From: Rhodobacterales bacterium
GTDB taxonomy: Bacteria > Pseudomonadota > Alphaproteobacteria > Rhodobacterales > Rhodobacteraceae
Direction of reading: 5' to 3'
DNA length: 64,000 nucleotides
Assembly (NCBI GenBank): GCA_002747325.1
Contig: PDOZ01000026.1
Location: forward strand, 62,001-126,000
Notes under the pieces: model-generated
The model's database searches: none
Told to the model about the DNA's origin: nothing
The model's input: only the letters and a program-made list of their open reading frames with translations
Translations under genes and position numbers: made by a program
Shown: positions 55,456 to 64,000 of the stretch, piece after piece
Position numbering within the stretch: position 1 is the stretch's first letter
Layout of the letters: each line of letters opens with the position of its first letter

Positions 55456-58213
55456 GGGGCGGTTTGGCGTTGGGGGCTTCTTCCGGGTCTTTTGGCGAGT
55501 CTTTTGGCGGGTCTGCGGGCGGCTCTTCGGGCGGGCCGAAGCGGTTTTGCGCCCAGCGGTCGAAGGCGGCGAGGCCGGCAAGCGAGAGGCCCAGGGCCAG
55601 CAGCGAGAAGATGCGGAACAGGCCGCCCAGGCCGGAAATGTCGATGAAGAACACTTTGGCCACGGCGGCGAGGATCACCGCCAGCCCGGCGCGGCGCAGG
55701 AATTGCGAGCGGCGGGTGAAGGAGCGGAAGATCAGGCCGACGCCGACGAGGATCAGCACGATGGTGTAGCTGTAGAGTTCCGGGGCGGTGTAGGTTGATG
55801 ACGCGATTGCGGCGCCGCGCCAGAAATGGCGGATGGCGAGGAAGAGCCAGAGGGCGCCGAGGGCGGCGGCCCCGGTGCCGATAGAGATGCGCAATCCGCG
55901 TTTGAGGAAGGTGAAGCGTTGGGCGACTAGCCCCATGATGACGGCGGGAAGCAGGTATCCCGGCAGCATGGAGTTGAGGAAGGGCGGGCCAACCACGCCG
56001 TAACCGAATATCCGACCACCGAGCGGGTTCAGAACGGTAACGTTGACCGCGAGTAGCAGGAGGGCGATGGCGCCGTAGACCGTGGCGAGAATGATGCGCA
56101 CGGGGTTGGCGCGGCTCGGCGCCTTAGTGCGCCAGAGCTGGTTGGCGGCGGAGATCAGCCAGACGGAAGCCATCAGCCCGACATAGCCGTGCCCGTCAAA
56201 CGAGTCTTGCCCCAGCGCGCGGGCTACTTGCAGGATCAGGGCGGTGGCGAAAAGGGCCGCAAAGCTCCAGGCGGCACTTTCCGCGACCAGTTTGGTGCGC
56301 GGGCGATCCAGCGGTTTGAGCAGCCAGATGCAGGCAGCCATGGCGGCGGTGGCCCCGCCATAGGAGAGCAGCGTTTCCAGCATAGTGCCGTCGATGGCGA
56401 CGCCAAGGCCGGGGTCGATGACGAGCCGGTAGGTCAGGGCGGCGGCGCCTGCCTGCACCGCCAGCCCGAGCGCGGGCATGGCAAAGCGGCGGTCGAGGGC
56501 AGCGGCGCCGACGGTCATCACGGCGAAGGCCAGCGTCAGGGCGCTATGCGACAGCAGGATCGACAGCGAGAAGGTGATCAGGCCGATCGCGGCAAGGGCA
56601 AAATAGCCCGCACGCAGGCCCGCGTCACCATCGCGGCGGGCAAAGGCCACTGTCAGCGCGGTGGTCAGTGCCGCGCCGACCATCGCCATGATGGCCCAGC
56701 GGTAGGTGCCGATAAACGCGGCGGGCGTCCAGAAAATCTCCAGCGCCGCGACGATGGCGGGCACCATCAGCGCCGCGCCGAAGGCCCAATAAACCGGCCA
56801 GCGCCCGCCCCACCACGACCGCGCCGCCGCAATCAGCGTTGCAGCAATGGCGAAGCCGAAGAAAACCTGCGGCGTGACAGGGGCAGGAACACCCTCGGCC
56901 CGCTCAAGCAACGCCCGGTAATCGTCAAAAACCTCCAGACCATTCAGCACCGCGATAACCGGGGCGGCGACAAGGGCCAGCGCGGGCAGAACGGCGAGGT
57001 CTTCCAGCGCCTCAGCCCGCCAGGCCCAGAGCGCCAGCATCGCCAGCGCCGCGGTCAGCCCCGCATAGCCGATCCAGAATTCCGACTCGCCGCCGACACC
57101 AACCCCGAGCATAAAGAAAAGCGCAAAGGGCAACAGCCCCGCCACCAGCCGGGTCGGAAATTCCGGCCATCCCAGCGGTCGCCCGAGCGCCACCGCTTCC
57201 AGCACCGTCGAACCGCCGTGATTGGGCCACAGGCTGCGCATCGGGATGGTTAAAGTCATCGCCAGAAGGGCCAGCATGTAGAGGACAAGGGCGGGCAGGT
57301 CGGGGATCGCGGCGGCGCTCAACACGCCTGCGGGCACCGCCAGTGCCAGCGTCAGCACCGAGACCCAGGCCCAGCGGCGCACGGTGTCGATGCCCAACCC
57401 GACCAGCGCGATGGTGGCGAAATAGATCAGCAGAAGGATGTTGGCGCCGGAGCCGGTGGAAACGACGAAGGGCGCACCGAATGCGCCGATGACGCCAATG
57501 GCGGCCAGAAGCGGCCCGGTGAACCAGCCCAGAACCAGCGCCACCGCCGCCACCAGAACCAGCCCGGCAAAGGCCATGAACTGCGGGATCAAGGCGTAAA
57601 GGTGGAAAGCGGAAAGGATGGCGCCGAACAGCGTCACCACGCCTGCACCAGAGAAAATCGAAGGAATATAGGCACTTACCGCCTCTTCGCCATCCCCGAA
57701 ACGGCGGCGCACATATTCGCCCGCCACGATCAGCGCCGCCCCGAAGGCCAGCGCCAACCCGACGCGCATCACCGGCGGCAACAGCCCGCGTTCGATGCCA
57801 TATTGCGCCAGAAACAGCCCGGCGAGGGCGAGCGAAAGGCCGGAAATGACGTAGATCCAGTTGCGCGTGGCCCAGCCCCTAAGCCGGTCGAAATTCGAAG
57901 CTTTCAGCACCACGGCTTTCGGCGGGGCATCGGCGGCAACCGGCGCGGGTTCAACCGGCTGCGCCTGTTCCGGCTCGGGGGATTCGACCTCGGGCGCCGC
58001 GACTTCAGGGGCTTCGGGAACAGACGCCTCCGCGACCGGCGCGCCTTCAGCCGCCTTTTCCGCCCCGCTCGCCAGCAGGAATTTCACCTGAGCTTCCAAC
58101 TGGTTCACCCGGCGGCCCAGCCCGGACACTTTGACCAACGCGACGATCAGAAGGATGGGCATCACCAGAACTGCCAGCCCAGCCAACCCAAATACCATTT
58201 CCAGTGCGTCCAT
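55445..58213 (-). CDS. DUF2339 large membrane protein
   Basis: A 922-residue inner-membrane protein of the DUF2339 family. It has one N-terminal membrane helix, a short coiled-coil-like stretch (RRVNQLEAQVKFLL), a Pro/Glu/Ala-rich segment (about 58-100), a conserved RGWATRNWIYVISGLSLALAG entry block, then more than 20 hydrophobic segments, and a Pro/Asp/Lys-rich C-terminal tail. Function of the family is unknown. The stop lies in a dispersed repeat arm. It is the last gene of a minus-strand run behind the YcjX/YcjF cluster (55 bases from the YcjF-like gene). Confidence 0.88.
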   Translation of the reverse strand: MDALEMVFGLAGLAVLVMPILLIVALVKVSGLGRRVNQLEAQVKFLLASGAEKAAEGAPVAEASVPEAPEVAAPEVESPEPEQAQPVEPAPVAADAPPKAVVLKASNFDRLRGWATRNWIYVISGLSLALAGLFLAQYGIERGLLPPVMRVGLALAFGAALIVAGEYVRRRFGDGEEAVSAYIPSIFSGAGVVTLFGAILSAFHLYALIPQFMAFAGLVLVAAVALVLGWFTGPLLAAIGVIGAFGAPFVVSTGSGANILLLIYFATIALVGLGIDTVRRWAWVSVLTLALAVPAGVLSAAAIPDLPALVLYMLALLAMTLTIPMRSLWPNHGGSTVLEAVALGRPLGWPEFPTRLVAGLLPFALFFMLGVGVGGESEFWIGYAGLTAALAMLALWAWRAEALEDLAVLPALALVAAPVIAVLNGLEVFDDYRALLERAEGVPAPVTPQVFFGFAIAATLIAAARSWWGGRWPVYWAFGAALMVPAIVAALEIFWTPAAFIGTYRWAIMAMVGAALTTALTVAFARRDGDAGLRAGYFALAAIGLITFSLSILLSHSALTLAFAVMTVGAAALDRRFAMPALGLAVQAGAAALTYRLVIDPGLGVAIDGTMLETLLSYGGATAAMAACIWLLKPLDRPRTKLVAESAAWSFAALFATALILQVARALGQDSFDGHGYVGLMASVWLISAANQLWRTKAPSRANPVRIILATVYGAIALLLLAVNVTVLNPLGGRIFGYGVVGPPFLNSMLPGYLLPAVIMGLVAQRFTFLKRGLRISIGTGAAALGALWLFLAIRHFWRGAAIASSTYTAPELYSYTIVLILVGVGLIFRSFTRRSQFLRRAGLAVILAAVAKVFFIDISGLGGLFRIFSLLALGLSLAGLAAFDRWAQNRFGPPEEPPADPPKDSPKDPEEAPNAKPPPSS

Positions 58214-58268
58214 ACCGGCCTCCCGTTTGCCCCGACCCTAAGCCGAAGCTCCCTTTACGTCCAGTCAC

Positions 58269-59261
58269 TTACGCATCGAAAACCCCGGTCAGCGCACGTT
58301 TGATCAGGCCAGAAACCCGTGGGCGCGGGGCGCGGATGAAGGGGAGCGGGCGGCAGACCTCAATGGCCGCAACGCCGACCCGCGCGGTCAGAGCGCCGTT
58401 CACCACGCCTTCGCCAAAGCGGCGCGACAGTTTCGACAACATGCCCCCGCCCGCCAGCGAGCCGATCAGATCGTCGCCCACCGCCACCGCCCCGGTCGCC
58501 ACCAGATGCGCCATCACCGCCCGCGTCAGCCGCCAAGTGCCGGCCACCCCCGCGCGCCCGCCGTAAATCTCGGCAATGCGGCGGATCATGCGCAAATTGG
58601 CGGTCAGCGCCGTGACCACATCCATCAACGCCAGCGGCACCAGCGCCGTCACCGTCGCCACCTGCCGCGCCGCTGCCTCGATTTCCCGGCGCGCCGCCGC
58701 ATCAAGCGGTGCCATCAACTCGCTTTCCGCCAGTTGCAATAACGCATCCGCATCGAGCAGGTCCGCCTCGCGTTCCGACAGGTTGCGCAGCCCCCATTTC
58801 AACGCGTCCACATGGCCATAAAGCCGCTTCAACGATCGGTTCACCGCCAGCGCTGCCTCCCGCTCGCCGCCCGAAAGCGCCTCCCCCGCCGCGTGCTGCA
58901 CCCGGTCCACCCGCCGCAACCGGGCAAATCCGGCCAGTTCACGCGCCGCGAGGATCAAAAGCGTGATCAGGATCGCCGCCAACAACCCCGCCGCAACCAT
59001 GCCGAGAACCGGGTTGGCCGCGAGCAAGCCAGTGACGTAATTCCACGCCGCCAGCGAGGCCCAGAAGGTCAGAAACGACAGCGAAAGCCCCAAAAACCAG
59101 CGCCCCAGCCGCGAGCTGCGCCGCCCGGCCAGCGCAAAAGCCGCCTGCATGGCGCGCGGCTGCGGCGCGCTCTCAACCTCCGGCACCGGCGGAGCGGCGG
59201 CGGGGCTTTCCGGCGCCTCGTCCACCTCGATCAAAACCGGTGCGTTCCTGCGCTCGCTCAT
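58269..59261 (-). CDS. YcjF-like membrane protein (TIGR01620/DUF697)
   Basis: A 330-residue protein with a Pro/Glu/Ala-rich N-terminus, two membrane helices at about 60-110 (FLGLSLSFLTFWASLAAWNY, then VAAGLLAAILITLLI) and a C-terminal DUF697 domain (VPLALMDVVTALTANLRMIRRIAEIYGGRAG). This matches E. coli YcjF in plan. YcjF and YcjX are paired, stress-linked genes of unclear function. It overlaps the GNAT gene by four bases, so the three genes from 61128 to 58269 are one coupled unit. Confidence 0.87.
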   Translation of the reverse strand: MSERRNAPVLIEVDEAPESPAAAPPVPEVESAPQPRAMQAAFALAGRRSSRLGRWFLGLSLSFLTFWASLAAWNYVTGLLAANPVLGMVAAGLLAAILITLLILAARELAGFARLRRVDRVQHAAGEALSGGEREAALAVNRSLKRLYGHVDALKWGLRNLSEREADLLDADALLQLAESELMAPLDAAARREIEAAARQVATVTALVPLALMDVVTALTANLRMIRRIAEIYGGRAGVAGTWRLTRAVMAHLVATGAVAVGDDLIGSLAGGGMLSKLSRRFGEGVVNGALTARVGVAAIEVCRPLPFIRAPRPRVSGLIKRALTGVFDA

Positions 59262-59716
59262 GCCACAGCCTCCGTTTGCGCCCGCCATTGCAGCCGAATA
59301 TCAGGCAATTTCTCATCATTTCCCGCCCCATCGGTGCGGCCAACCTCGTGAAATCCGTGTCGGACATAAAAGCGCCGCGCGGCAAAATTTTGCTGAAAAA
59401 CCCATAGGTTAAGCGGGTCTTGCGCCACCTGCGCCTCGCAAAGAAGGCGCGCACCAACACCGCGCCCACGGGCCGGACGGGCAACGTAAAGCGCCTGAAT
59501 TTCCGCCCCGTCGCGCGCAATGAACCCGGCAAATTCGCCGCCCGCTTCCGCCACGCGCACCCAGCCGCGCCCGATCAGATCACGGGCAAACTCCAGCTCC
59601 GACCCCGCCGGATGCACCCGTGGCAGCCAGTCGGTTTCCGCCACCCAACCGGCCAGAACCCGCGCCACCTCCGGCGCGTCTTCCGCCCGCGCCGCACGGA
59701 TCCGCACCGCGCTCAT
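59258..59716 (-). CDS. GNAT family N-acetyltransferase
   Basis: A 152-residue acetyl-CoA-dependent transferase. The acetyl-CoA loop is in LYVARPARGRGVGARLLCEA (RGRGVG), followed by the late strand LWVFQQNFAARRFYVRHGF typical of GNAT motif B. The acceptor is unknown. It lies between the YcjX and YcjF genes with four-base overlaps on both sides (ATGA type), an unusual insertion in an otherwise conserved pair, implying a linked role or neutral co-option of the operon. Confidence 0.88.
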   Translation of the reverse strand: MSAVRIRAARAEDAPEVARVLAGWVAETDWLPRVHPAGSELEFARDLIGRGWVRVAEAGGEFAGFIARDGAEIQALYVARPARGRGVGARLLCEAQVAQDPLNLWVFQQNFAARRFYVRHGFHEVGRTDGAGNDEKLPDIRLQWRAQTEAVA

Positions 59717-61128
59717 AACTGATCCCCAAAGAGAAATTCCGCCGCCCGGTCGAGCCGGATATGGGGCGGGCCATCGCCTGCCGCATTGGGCGCACCAGAG
59801 GGCGCAAAGCGCATGACGTCAAATTCCCCGTCGAGCCACGCCTCCGCCCCGTCCTGCGCCGGGGCCAGCAGCGCCATCGGATCGTCCGGCAATTCGCCCG
59901 GATACATGGCCGCCGTTTTGCCATTGAGCAAGGTGCCGCGCACGCAATCCAGCTCGCGCCCGTCATGCTCAACCCGCGCTTCCGTCGTGGCGCGCAGGGC
60001 GGCGATGGAGAGGGCGGAAACCTCAGCGCCCGCAAACTCCGCCCGGCCGATCGCCTCGCGCATCATGGCTTGCGAAAGCCCGGTCAGGGCGGGGTGCTGG
60101 CGGTGGTGCAAATGGTCGGCCTTGGTGGCGGCAAAGAGGATTTTCTCGACCCGGCGCCCAAGGAAAAGCTGGGTCAGAAAGGCGTTTTGACCGGGGCGGA
60201 AAGCGGCGAGAATATCGGCCATGGCGCGGCGCAAATCGTCCAGCGCCTGCGGCCCGGAATGCACCGCCCCCAGCACGTCCATCAACACGACCTGCCGGTC
60301 GATCCGGGAGAAATGATCGCGGAAAAAAGGCTTTACGATCCGGGACTTATAGGCATCGAAACGCCGTTCCATCTCGCGATACAACGCCCCGCGCGCAGGG
60401 CGCTTGCCCGGCATGGGCAGCGGCGCAAAGGTCAGCGCGGGCGAGCCCTCCATCTCACCGGGCAGCAGGAACCGCCCCGGCGTGCAATCGGAAAACCCTG
60501 CCTCGCGCGCAGCAACGAGATAGGCGGTGAAAGCGCGGGCCAACTCCTTTGCCGCCCCCTCGCTGAACTTCGCATCCGCCTCCGCCCGATCCGCCAGCGC
60601 GAGAAACTCCCCCGCCATCGGACGCGGCGCGATGCGAGTCAGGGTTTGCGCCGACCATTCGGCGTAACTCTTGTCCAATAGCGCGAGGTCCAAAAGCCAC
60701 TCGCCGGGATAATCCACGATGTCGAGATGCACGGTTCGCGGCGAGCGCAGCCCCGCCAGCATCCCCGCCGGAGCCACGCGAAACGACAGACGCAATTCGC
60801 TGACCGCCCGCGTGCTTTCCGGCCAGCGCGGATCGGGGCCGGACAGGGCGGCGAGGTAGGTCTCATAGTCGAAACGCGGCACGGTGTCGTCGGGCTGGGG
60901 CTGCAAATAGGCCGACAGAATGCGCCCCTCCGCCTGCGCCGACAGCCCGTTCATCCGCCCCCGCTCCAGCAAATTCGCCACCAGCGAGGTGATGAAAACC
61001 GTCTTGCCCGCGCGCGAAAGCCCGGTCACTCCGAGCCGCACCACCGGCTCGAACAACGCCTCGCTGATCCCGTCGCCGAGCGCTTCAAAACTGCGGCCAA
61101 TGCCGTCCGCGATATCGCCAAGCCCCAT
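59713..61128 (-). CDS. YcjX family P-loop protein (DUF463)
   Basis: A 471-residue YcjX-like ATP/GTPase. Walker A lies near residue 40 in GLSRAGKTVFITSLV; VHLDIVDYPGEWLLDL carries the Walker B/G3-like aspartates and DYPGEW signature; ATKADHLHHRQHP resembles a base-recognition (TKxD) motif. E. coli ycjX is in the phage-shock neighbourhood. ATG 61128 has GGGGAGAG upstream; a longer open frame lacks family similarity. It is the first gene of the YcjX-GNAT-YcjF unit, divergent from truA. Confidence 0.9.
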   Translation of the reverse strand: MGLGDIADGIGRSFEALGDGISEALFEPVVRLGVTGLSRAGKTVFITSLVANLLERGRMNGLSAQAEGRILSAYLQPQPDDTVPRFDYETYLAALSGPDPRWPESTRAVSELRLSFRVAPAGMLAGLRSPRTVHLDIVDYPGEWLLDLALLDKSYAEWSAQTLTRIAPRPMAGEFLALADRAEADAKFSEGAAKELARAFTAYLVAAREAGFSDCTPGRFLLPGEMEGSPALTFAPLPMPGKRPARGALYREMERRFDAYKSRIVKPFFRDHFSRIDRQVVLMDVLGAVHSGPQALDDLRRAMADILAAFRPGQNAFLTQLFLGRRVEKILFAATKADHLHHRQHPALTGLSQAMMREAIGRAEFAGAEVSALSIAALRATTEARVEHDGRELDCVRGTLLNGKTAAMYPGELPDDPMALLAPAQDGAEAWLDGEFDVMRFAPSGAPNAAGDGPPHIRLDRAAEFLFGDQL

Positions 61129-61218
61129 CTGCTCTCCCCTTTTGCCACAACATAGGGGCGCGGGGGCGGGAGTGCTAGGCCCCTTGCGCGTCCGCCGCGA
61201 AGGCGCTACCTCCGGCCC

Positions 61219-62025
61219 ATGCCCAGATTTGCCCTCAAGATCGAGTATCACGGCGCGCCCTTTGCCGGGTGGCAGCGCCAAAAAGACCAGCCTTCGGTGC
61301 AGGGCGCCATCGAGGCGGCGTTGGGCAGGCTCGAACCGGGCGCGCATACCATTGCCGCCGCCGGGCGCACCGATGCGGGGGTGCATGCGCTGGCGCAGGT
61401 GGCGCATTGCGATCTGGCGAAGGATTGGGAGCCGTTCCGGCTCTCGGAGGCGCTGAATTACCACCTCAAACCCGCGCCAGTGGCCATCGTTGACTGCGCG
61501 GCGGTGCCCGACAGCTTCCACGCCCGCTTTTCCGCCACCGAGCGGCGCTATCTCTTCCGCCTGATCTCACGGCGCGCGCCGCTGGTGCATGAAGCGGGGC
61601 TGGCTTGGCAGGTGCGGCACCCGCTCGACGGCGAGGCCATGCGCGAGGCGGCTAAGCGATTGATCGGAAAGCATGATTTCACCACCTTCCGCTCAACCAT
61701 GTGTCAGGCGGACAGCCCGGTCAAAACGCTGGACGCGCTGGAGGTTGAGGAAATCCCCCTCGCGCATGGCCGCGAATTTCGCTTCCACGTCCGCGCCCGC
61801 AGCTTCCTGCACAATCAGGTGCGCAGCTTTGTCGGCACGCTGGAACGGGTCGGCGCCGGGGCATGGAGCGCCGACGACGTGAGCGCCGCGCTGGAGGCCA
61901 GAGACCGCGCGGCCTGCGGCCCGGTCTGCCCGCCGGAAGGGCTTTACCTCGCCGGCGTAACCTATCCCGACGCCCCCTTCCCTCCCCCGGCCCAACCTGA
62001 CATACTCGCGCAAACGAATAATTGA
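61219..62025 (+). CDS. truA: tRNA pseudouridine synthase A
   Basis: A 268-residue enzyme modifying uridines 38-40 of the tRNA anticodon arm. The catalytic aspartate is Asp52 in [27 protein letters not shown] at the start and [14 protein letters not shown] and near-C-terminal [10 protein letters not shown] are family landmarks. Length is normal. It ends eight bases before the parE ATG, so the two are co-transcribed. Confidence 0.95.
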   Translation: MPRFALKIEYHGAPFAGWQRQKDQPSVQGAIEAALGRLEPGAHTIAAAGRTDAGVHALAQVAHCDLAKDWEPFRLSEALNYHLKPAPVAIVDCAAVPDSFHARFSATERRYLFRLISRRAPLVHEAGLAWQVRHPLDGEAMREAAKRLIGKHDFTTFRSTMCQADSPVKTLDALEVEEIPLAHGREFRFHVRARSFLHNQVRSFVGTLERVGAGAWSADDVSAALEARDRAACGPVCPPEGLYLAGVTYPDAPFPPPAQPDILAQTNN

Positions 62026-62033
62026 GCAGCACC

Positions 62034-63995
62034 ATGTCCGACGATCTCCTGACGCAACCCGCCGAAAACGACACCTATGACGCCTCTTCGATTGAGGTTC
62101 TGGAGGGACTGGAACCCGTGCGCCAGCGCCCCGGCATGTATATTGGCGGCACCGACGAACGCGCGCTGCACCATATGGTCGCGGAAATTCTCGACAATTC
62201 GATGGACGAAGCCGTCGCCGGACATGCCAACCGCATCGAGATTGAACTGAAGGCCGATTATTCTGTCACCATCCGCGACAATGGCCGCGGCATCCCGATC
62301 GACCCACACCCGAAATTCCCCGACAAATCGGCGCTGGAAGTGATCCTTTGCACCCTGCATGCGGGCGGTAAATTCTCCGGCAAGGCGTATCAGACTTCCG
62401 GCGGTCTGCACGGGGTTGGCTCCTCGGTGGTCAACGCACTCTCCGACAGCATGGTGGTGCAGGTCGCCAAGAACCGCGAATTGTTCGAACAGCGGTTTTC
62501 GCGCGGTAAGCCCTTGGGCGGGGTGGAAAAAATCGGCGCGGCCCCCAACCGGCGCGGCACCGAAGTGACCTTCCATGCCGACGAGGAAATCTTCGGCAAA
62601 CACCGTTTCAAACCCAAGCGCCTCTTCACCCTCGCCCGCTCCAAAGCCTACCTGTTCTCCGGCGTGGAAATCCGCTGGAAATCCGAGATCGACGACGGCG
62701 AAACCCCGACGGAAGCCACCTTCCATTTCCCCGGTGGCCTCTCGGATTACCTCAAGGAACGGCTCGGCGGCGCGACCACCTATTCCGAGACCGGCTTTTC
62801 CGGCAAGGTCGAGTTTCGCGAGAAATTCGGCGAGCCGGGATATGTCGAATGGGCGATCAACTGGACCCCTTCGCGCGACGGTTTTTTGCAAAGCTATTGT
62901 AACACCGTGCCGACCCCCGAGGGCGGCACCCATGTCACCGGCTTCTGGGCCGCGATCCTGAAGGGGATCAAGGCTTACGGCGAGTTGGTGGGCAACAAGA
63001 AGGCGACGCAGATCAATCGTGACGACCTGATCACCGGCGGGTCGGCGCTGGTCTCGACCTTCATCGCGGACCCGGCTTTCGTCGGCCAGACCAAGGACCG
63101 TTTATCGACCGAATCCGCTGCGCGCATGGTGGAAGGCGCGGTGCGCGACCATTTCGACAACTGGCTGGCCGCCGACACCAAATCCGCCGGCGCCATTCTC
63201 GACTTTCTGGTGCTGCGCTCCGAAGAGCGGCTGCGCCGCAAACAGGAAAAGGAAACCGCGCGCAAAACCGCGACCAAAAAGCTGCGCCTGCCGGGCAAGC
63301 TGGTCGATTGTTCCGCCACCAACCGCGAGGGCACGGAGCTGTTCATCGTCGAAGGCGACAGCGCGGGCGGCTCGGCTAAAATGGCGCGCAATCGCAAGAC
63401 GCAGGCACTGTTGCCCCTGCGCGGCAAGATCCTCAACGTGCTGGGCGCCGCCTCCTCCAAACTCGGCTCCAACGCGGAAATTAACGATCTTTCTCAAGCC
63501 CTTGGCGTGGGGCTGGGCACGCGCTTCAACGTCGATGACCTGCGCTATGACAAGGTCATCATCATGACCGATGCGGATGTGGACGGCGCCCATATTGCCG
63601 CCCTGCTGATGACGTTTTTCTTCACCCAGATGCGCCCGATGATCGACCACGGCCATCTTTATCTCGCCTGCCCGCCGCTCTACCGCCTGACCCAAGGCGC
63701 GCGCCGCCTCTATGTCGCCGACGATGCGGAAAAAGACGCCGCGCTGGATAAAGGCTTGGGCGGAAAGGGAAAAATCGACGTGCAGCGCTTCAAGGGTCTG
63801 GGCGAGATGGATGCGAAAGACCTGAAAGAAACCACGATGGACCCCGCAACCCGCAAACTGATCCGCGTCACCATCGACGAGGACGAGCCGGGCGAAACCG
63901 GCGATCTGGTGGAGCGGCTGATGGGCAAAAAACCCGAAATGCGCTTTCAGTATATTCAGGAAAACGCGCGGTTCGTGGAGGAGCTGGACGTTTAA
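62034..63995 (+). CDS. parE: DNA topoisomerase IV subunit B
   Basis: A 653-residue ATPase subunit that decatenates daughter chromosomes together with ParC. GHKL ATPase motifs: EILDNSMDEAVAG (Asn55), RDNGRGIP, TLHAGGKFSG and GGLHGVGSSVVNALS. TOPRIM motifs: IVEGDSAGGSA and MTDADVDGAHIA. It lacks the long insertion typical of gram-negative GyrB, and its length and start (LEGLEPVRQRPGMYIG with no GyrB-like leader) fit ParE. ATG 62034 is preferred over the in-frame TTG at 62022. It is complete: the TAA is five bases from the window edge. Confidence 0.93.
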   Translation: MSDDLLTQPAENDTYDASSIEVLEGLEPVRQRPGMYIGGTDERALHHMVAEILDNSMDEAVAGHANRIEIELKADYSVTIRDNGRGIPIDPHPKFPDKSALEVILCTLHAGGKFSGKAYQTSGGLHGVGSSVVNALSDSMVVQVAKNRELFEQRFSRGKPLGGVEKIGAAPNRRGTEVTFHADEEIFGKHRFKPKRLFTLARSKAYLFSGVEIRWKSEIDDGETPTEATFHFPGGLSDYLKERLGGATTYSETGFSGKVEFREKFGEPGYVEWAINWTPSRDGFLQSYCNTVPTPEGGTHVTGFWAAILKGIKAYGELVGNKKATQINRDDLITGGSALVSTFIADPAFVGQTKDRLSTESAARMVEGAVRDHFDNWLAADTKSAGAILDFLVLRSEERLRRKQEKETARKTATKKLRLPGKLVDCSATNREGTELFIVEGDSAGGSAKMARNRKTQALLPLRGKILNVLGAASSKLGSNAEINDLSQALGVGLGTRFNVDDLRYDKVIIMTDADVDGAHIAALLMTFFFTQMRPMIDHGHLYLACPPLYRLTQGARRLYVADDAEKDAALDKGLGGKGKIDVQRFKGLGEMDAKDLKETTMDPATRKLIRVTIDEDEPGETGDLVERLMGKKPEMRFQYIQENARFVEELDV

Positions 63996-64000
63996 GCCGA

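Overview
This high-GC window is core chromosome of an alphaproteobacterium, most likely from the Rhodobacterales (Roseobacter/Rhodobacter group). The evidence is the gene set: a phosphatidylcholine synthase of the Pcs type, MetZ for methionine synthesis, FolE2 as the GTP cyclohydrolase, an adrenodoxin-type ferredoxin, the YcjX/YcjF pair, a DUF2339 giant membrane protein, Hydrolase_2-type wall hydrolases, and short dispersed intergenic repeats. No tRNA, rRNA, prophage, transposase, CRISPR array or secretion system was seen. The gene assignments below come from motif recognition by eye; no database search was run.

Layout. 1-1265: end of a choline/betaine ABC importer (permease tail, ATPase). 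1317-2561: YebC and an Lrp-type regulator. 2692-7619: two SLC13-type permeases with RCK_C (TrkA-C) domains flanking an alpha/beta hydrolase, a repeat and an unknown protein. 7676-10460: YmdB-type phosphoesterase, 5-formyl-THF cyclo-ligase and MgtE. 10574-13717: guanine deaminase, then MetR divergent from metF. 13714-15415: fold-III ornithine/lysine-type decarboxylase divergent from an Lrp-type regulator. 15483-19657: valS and an EamA exporter. 19654-23528: glmM, folP, a FolB fusion and a wall hydrolase on the minus strand. 23612-29630: PPDK-like enzyme, glyS and glyQ. 29808-31637: secreted SPOR/peptidoglycan-binding protein with a degenerate protease domain. 31692-37998: trkH, folE2, metZ, ispZ/yciB, ftsY and a lysoplasmalogenase. 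38090-43625: small secreted proteins, a GFA protein, xseA, purD and a ferredoxin. 43677-48293: a small membrane protein, prmA, msrA and priA. 48383-52288: transaldolase/F6P aldolase, DUF484 + xerC, an orphan protein and pcs. 52346-55267: ileS. 55445-61128: DUF2339, YcjF, GNAT and YcjX. 61219-63995: truA and parE.

Functional threads. Folate and one-carbon metabolism recurs: FolB, FolP, FolE2, 5-FCL, MetF, with MetR and MetZ feeding methionine. Translation and the envelope are also prominent (ValS, IleS, GlyQS, TruA, PrmA; GlmM, IspZ, FtsY, YcjX/YcjF, Pcs).

The most interesting unexplained structure is intergenic. A 113-bp palindromic element is present in three intact copies (5203, 40863, 45895) and one decayed copy (about 38598). 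Base changes in its stems are compensated, and it supplies stop codons to flanking genes. A second family, TTTGAGTATTT-N3-CTAAGAAGAAG, occurs mostly as inverted pairs (26268-26367, 35566-35663, 46012-46064) and once alone (55434). The best coding oddities are the catalytically dead protease domain at 29808-31637 and the FolB protein with an unexplained extra C-terminal domain at 21977-22855. I did not find a clear new multi-gene system.
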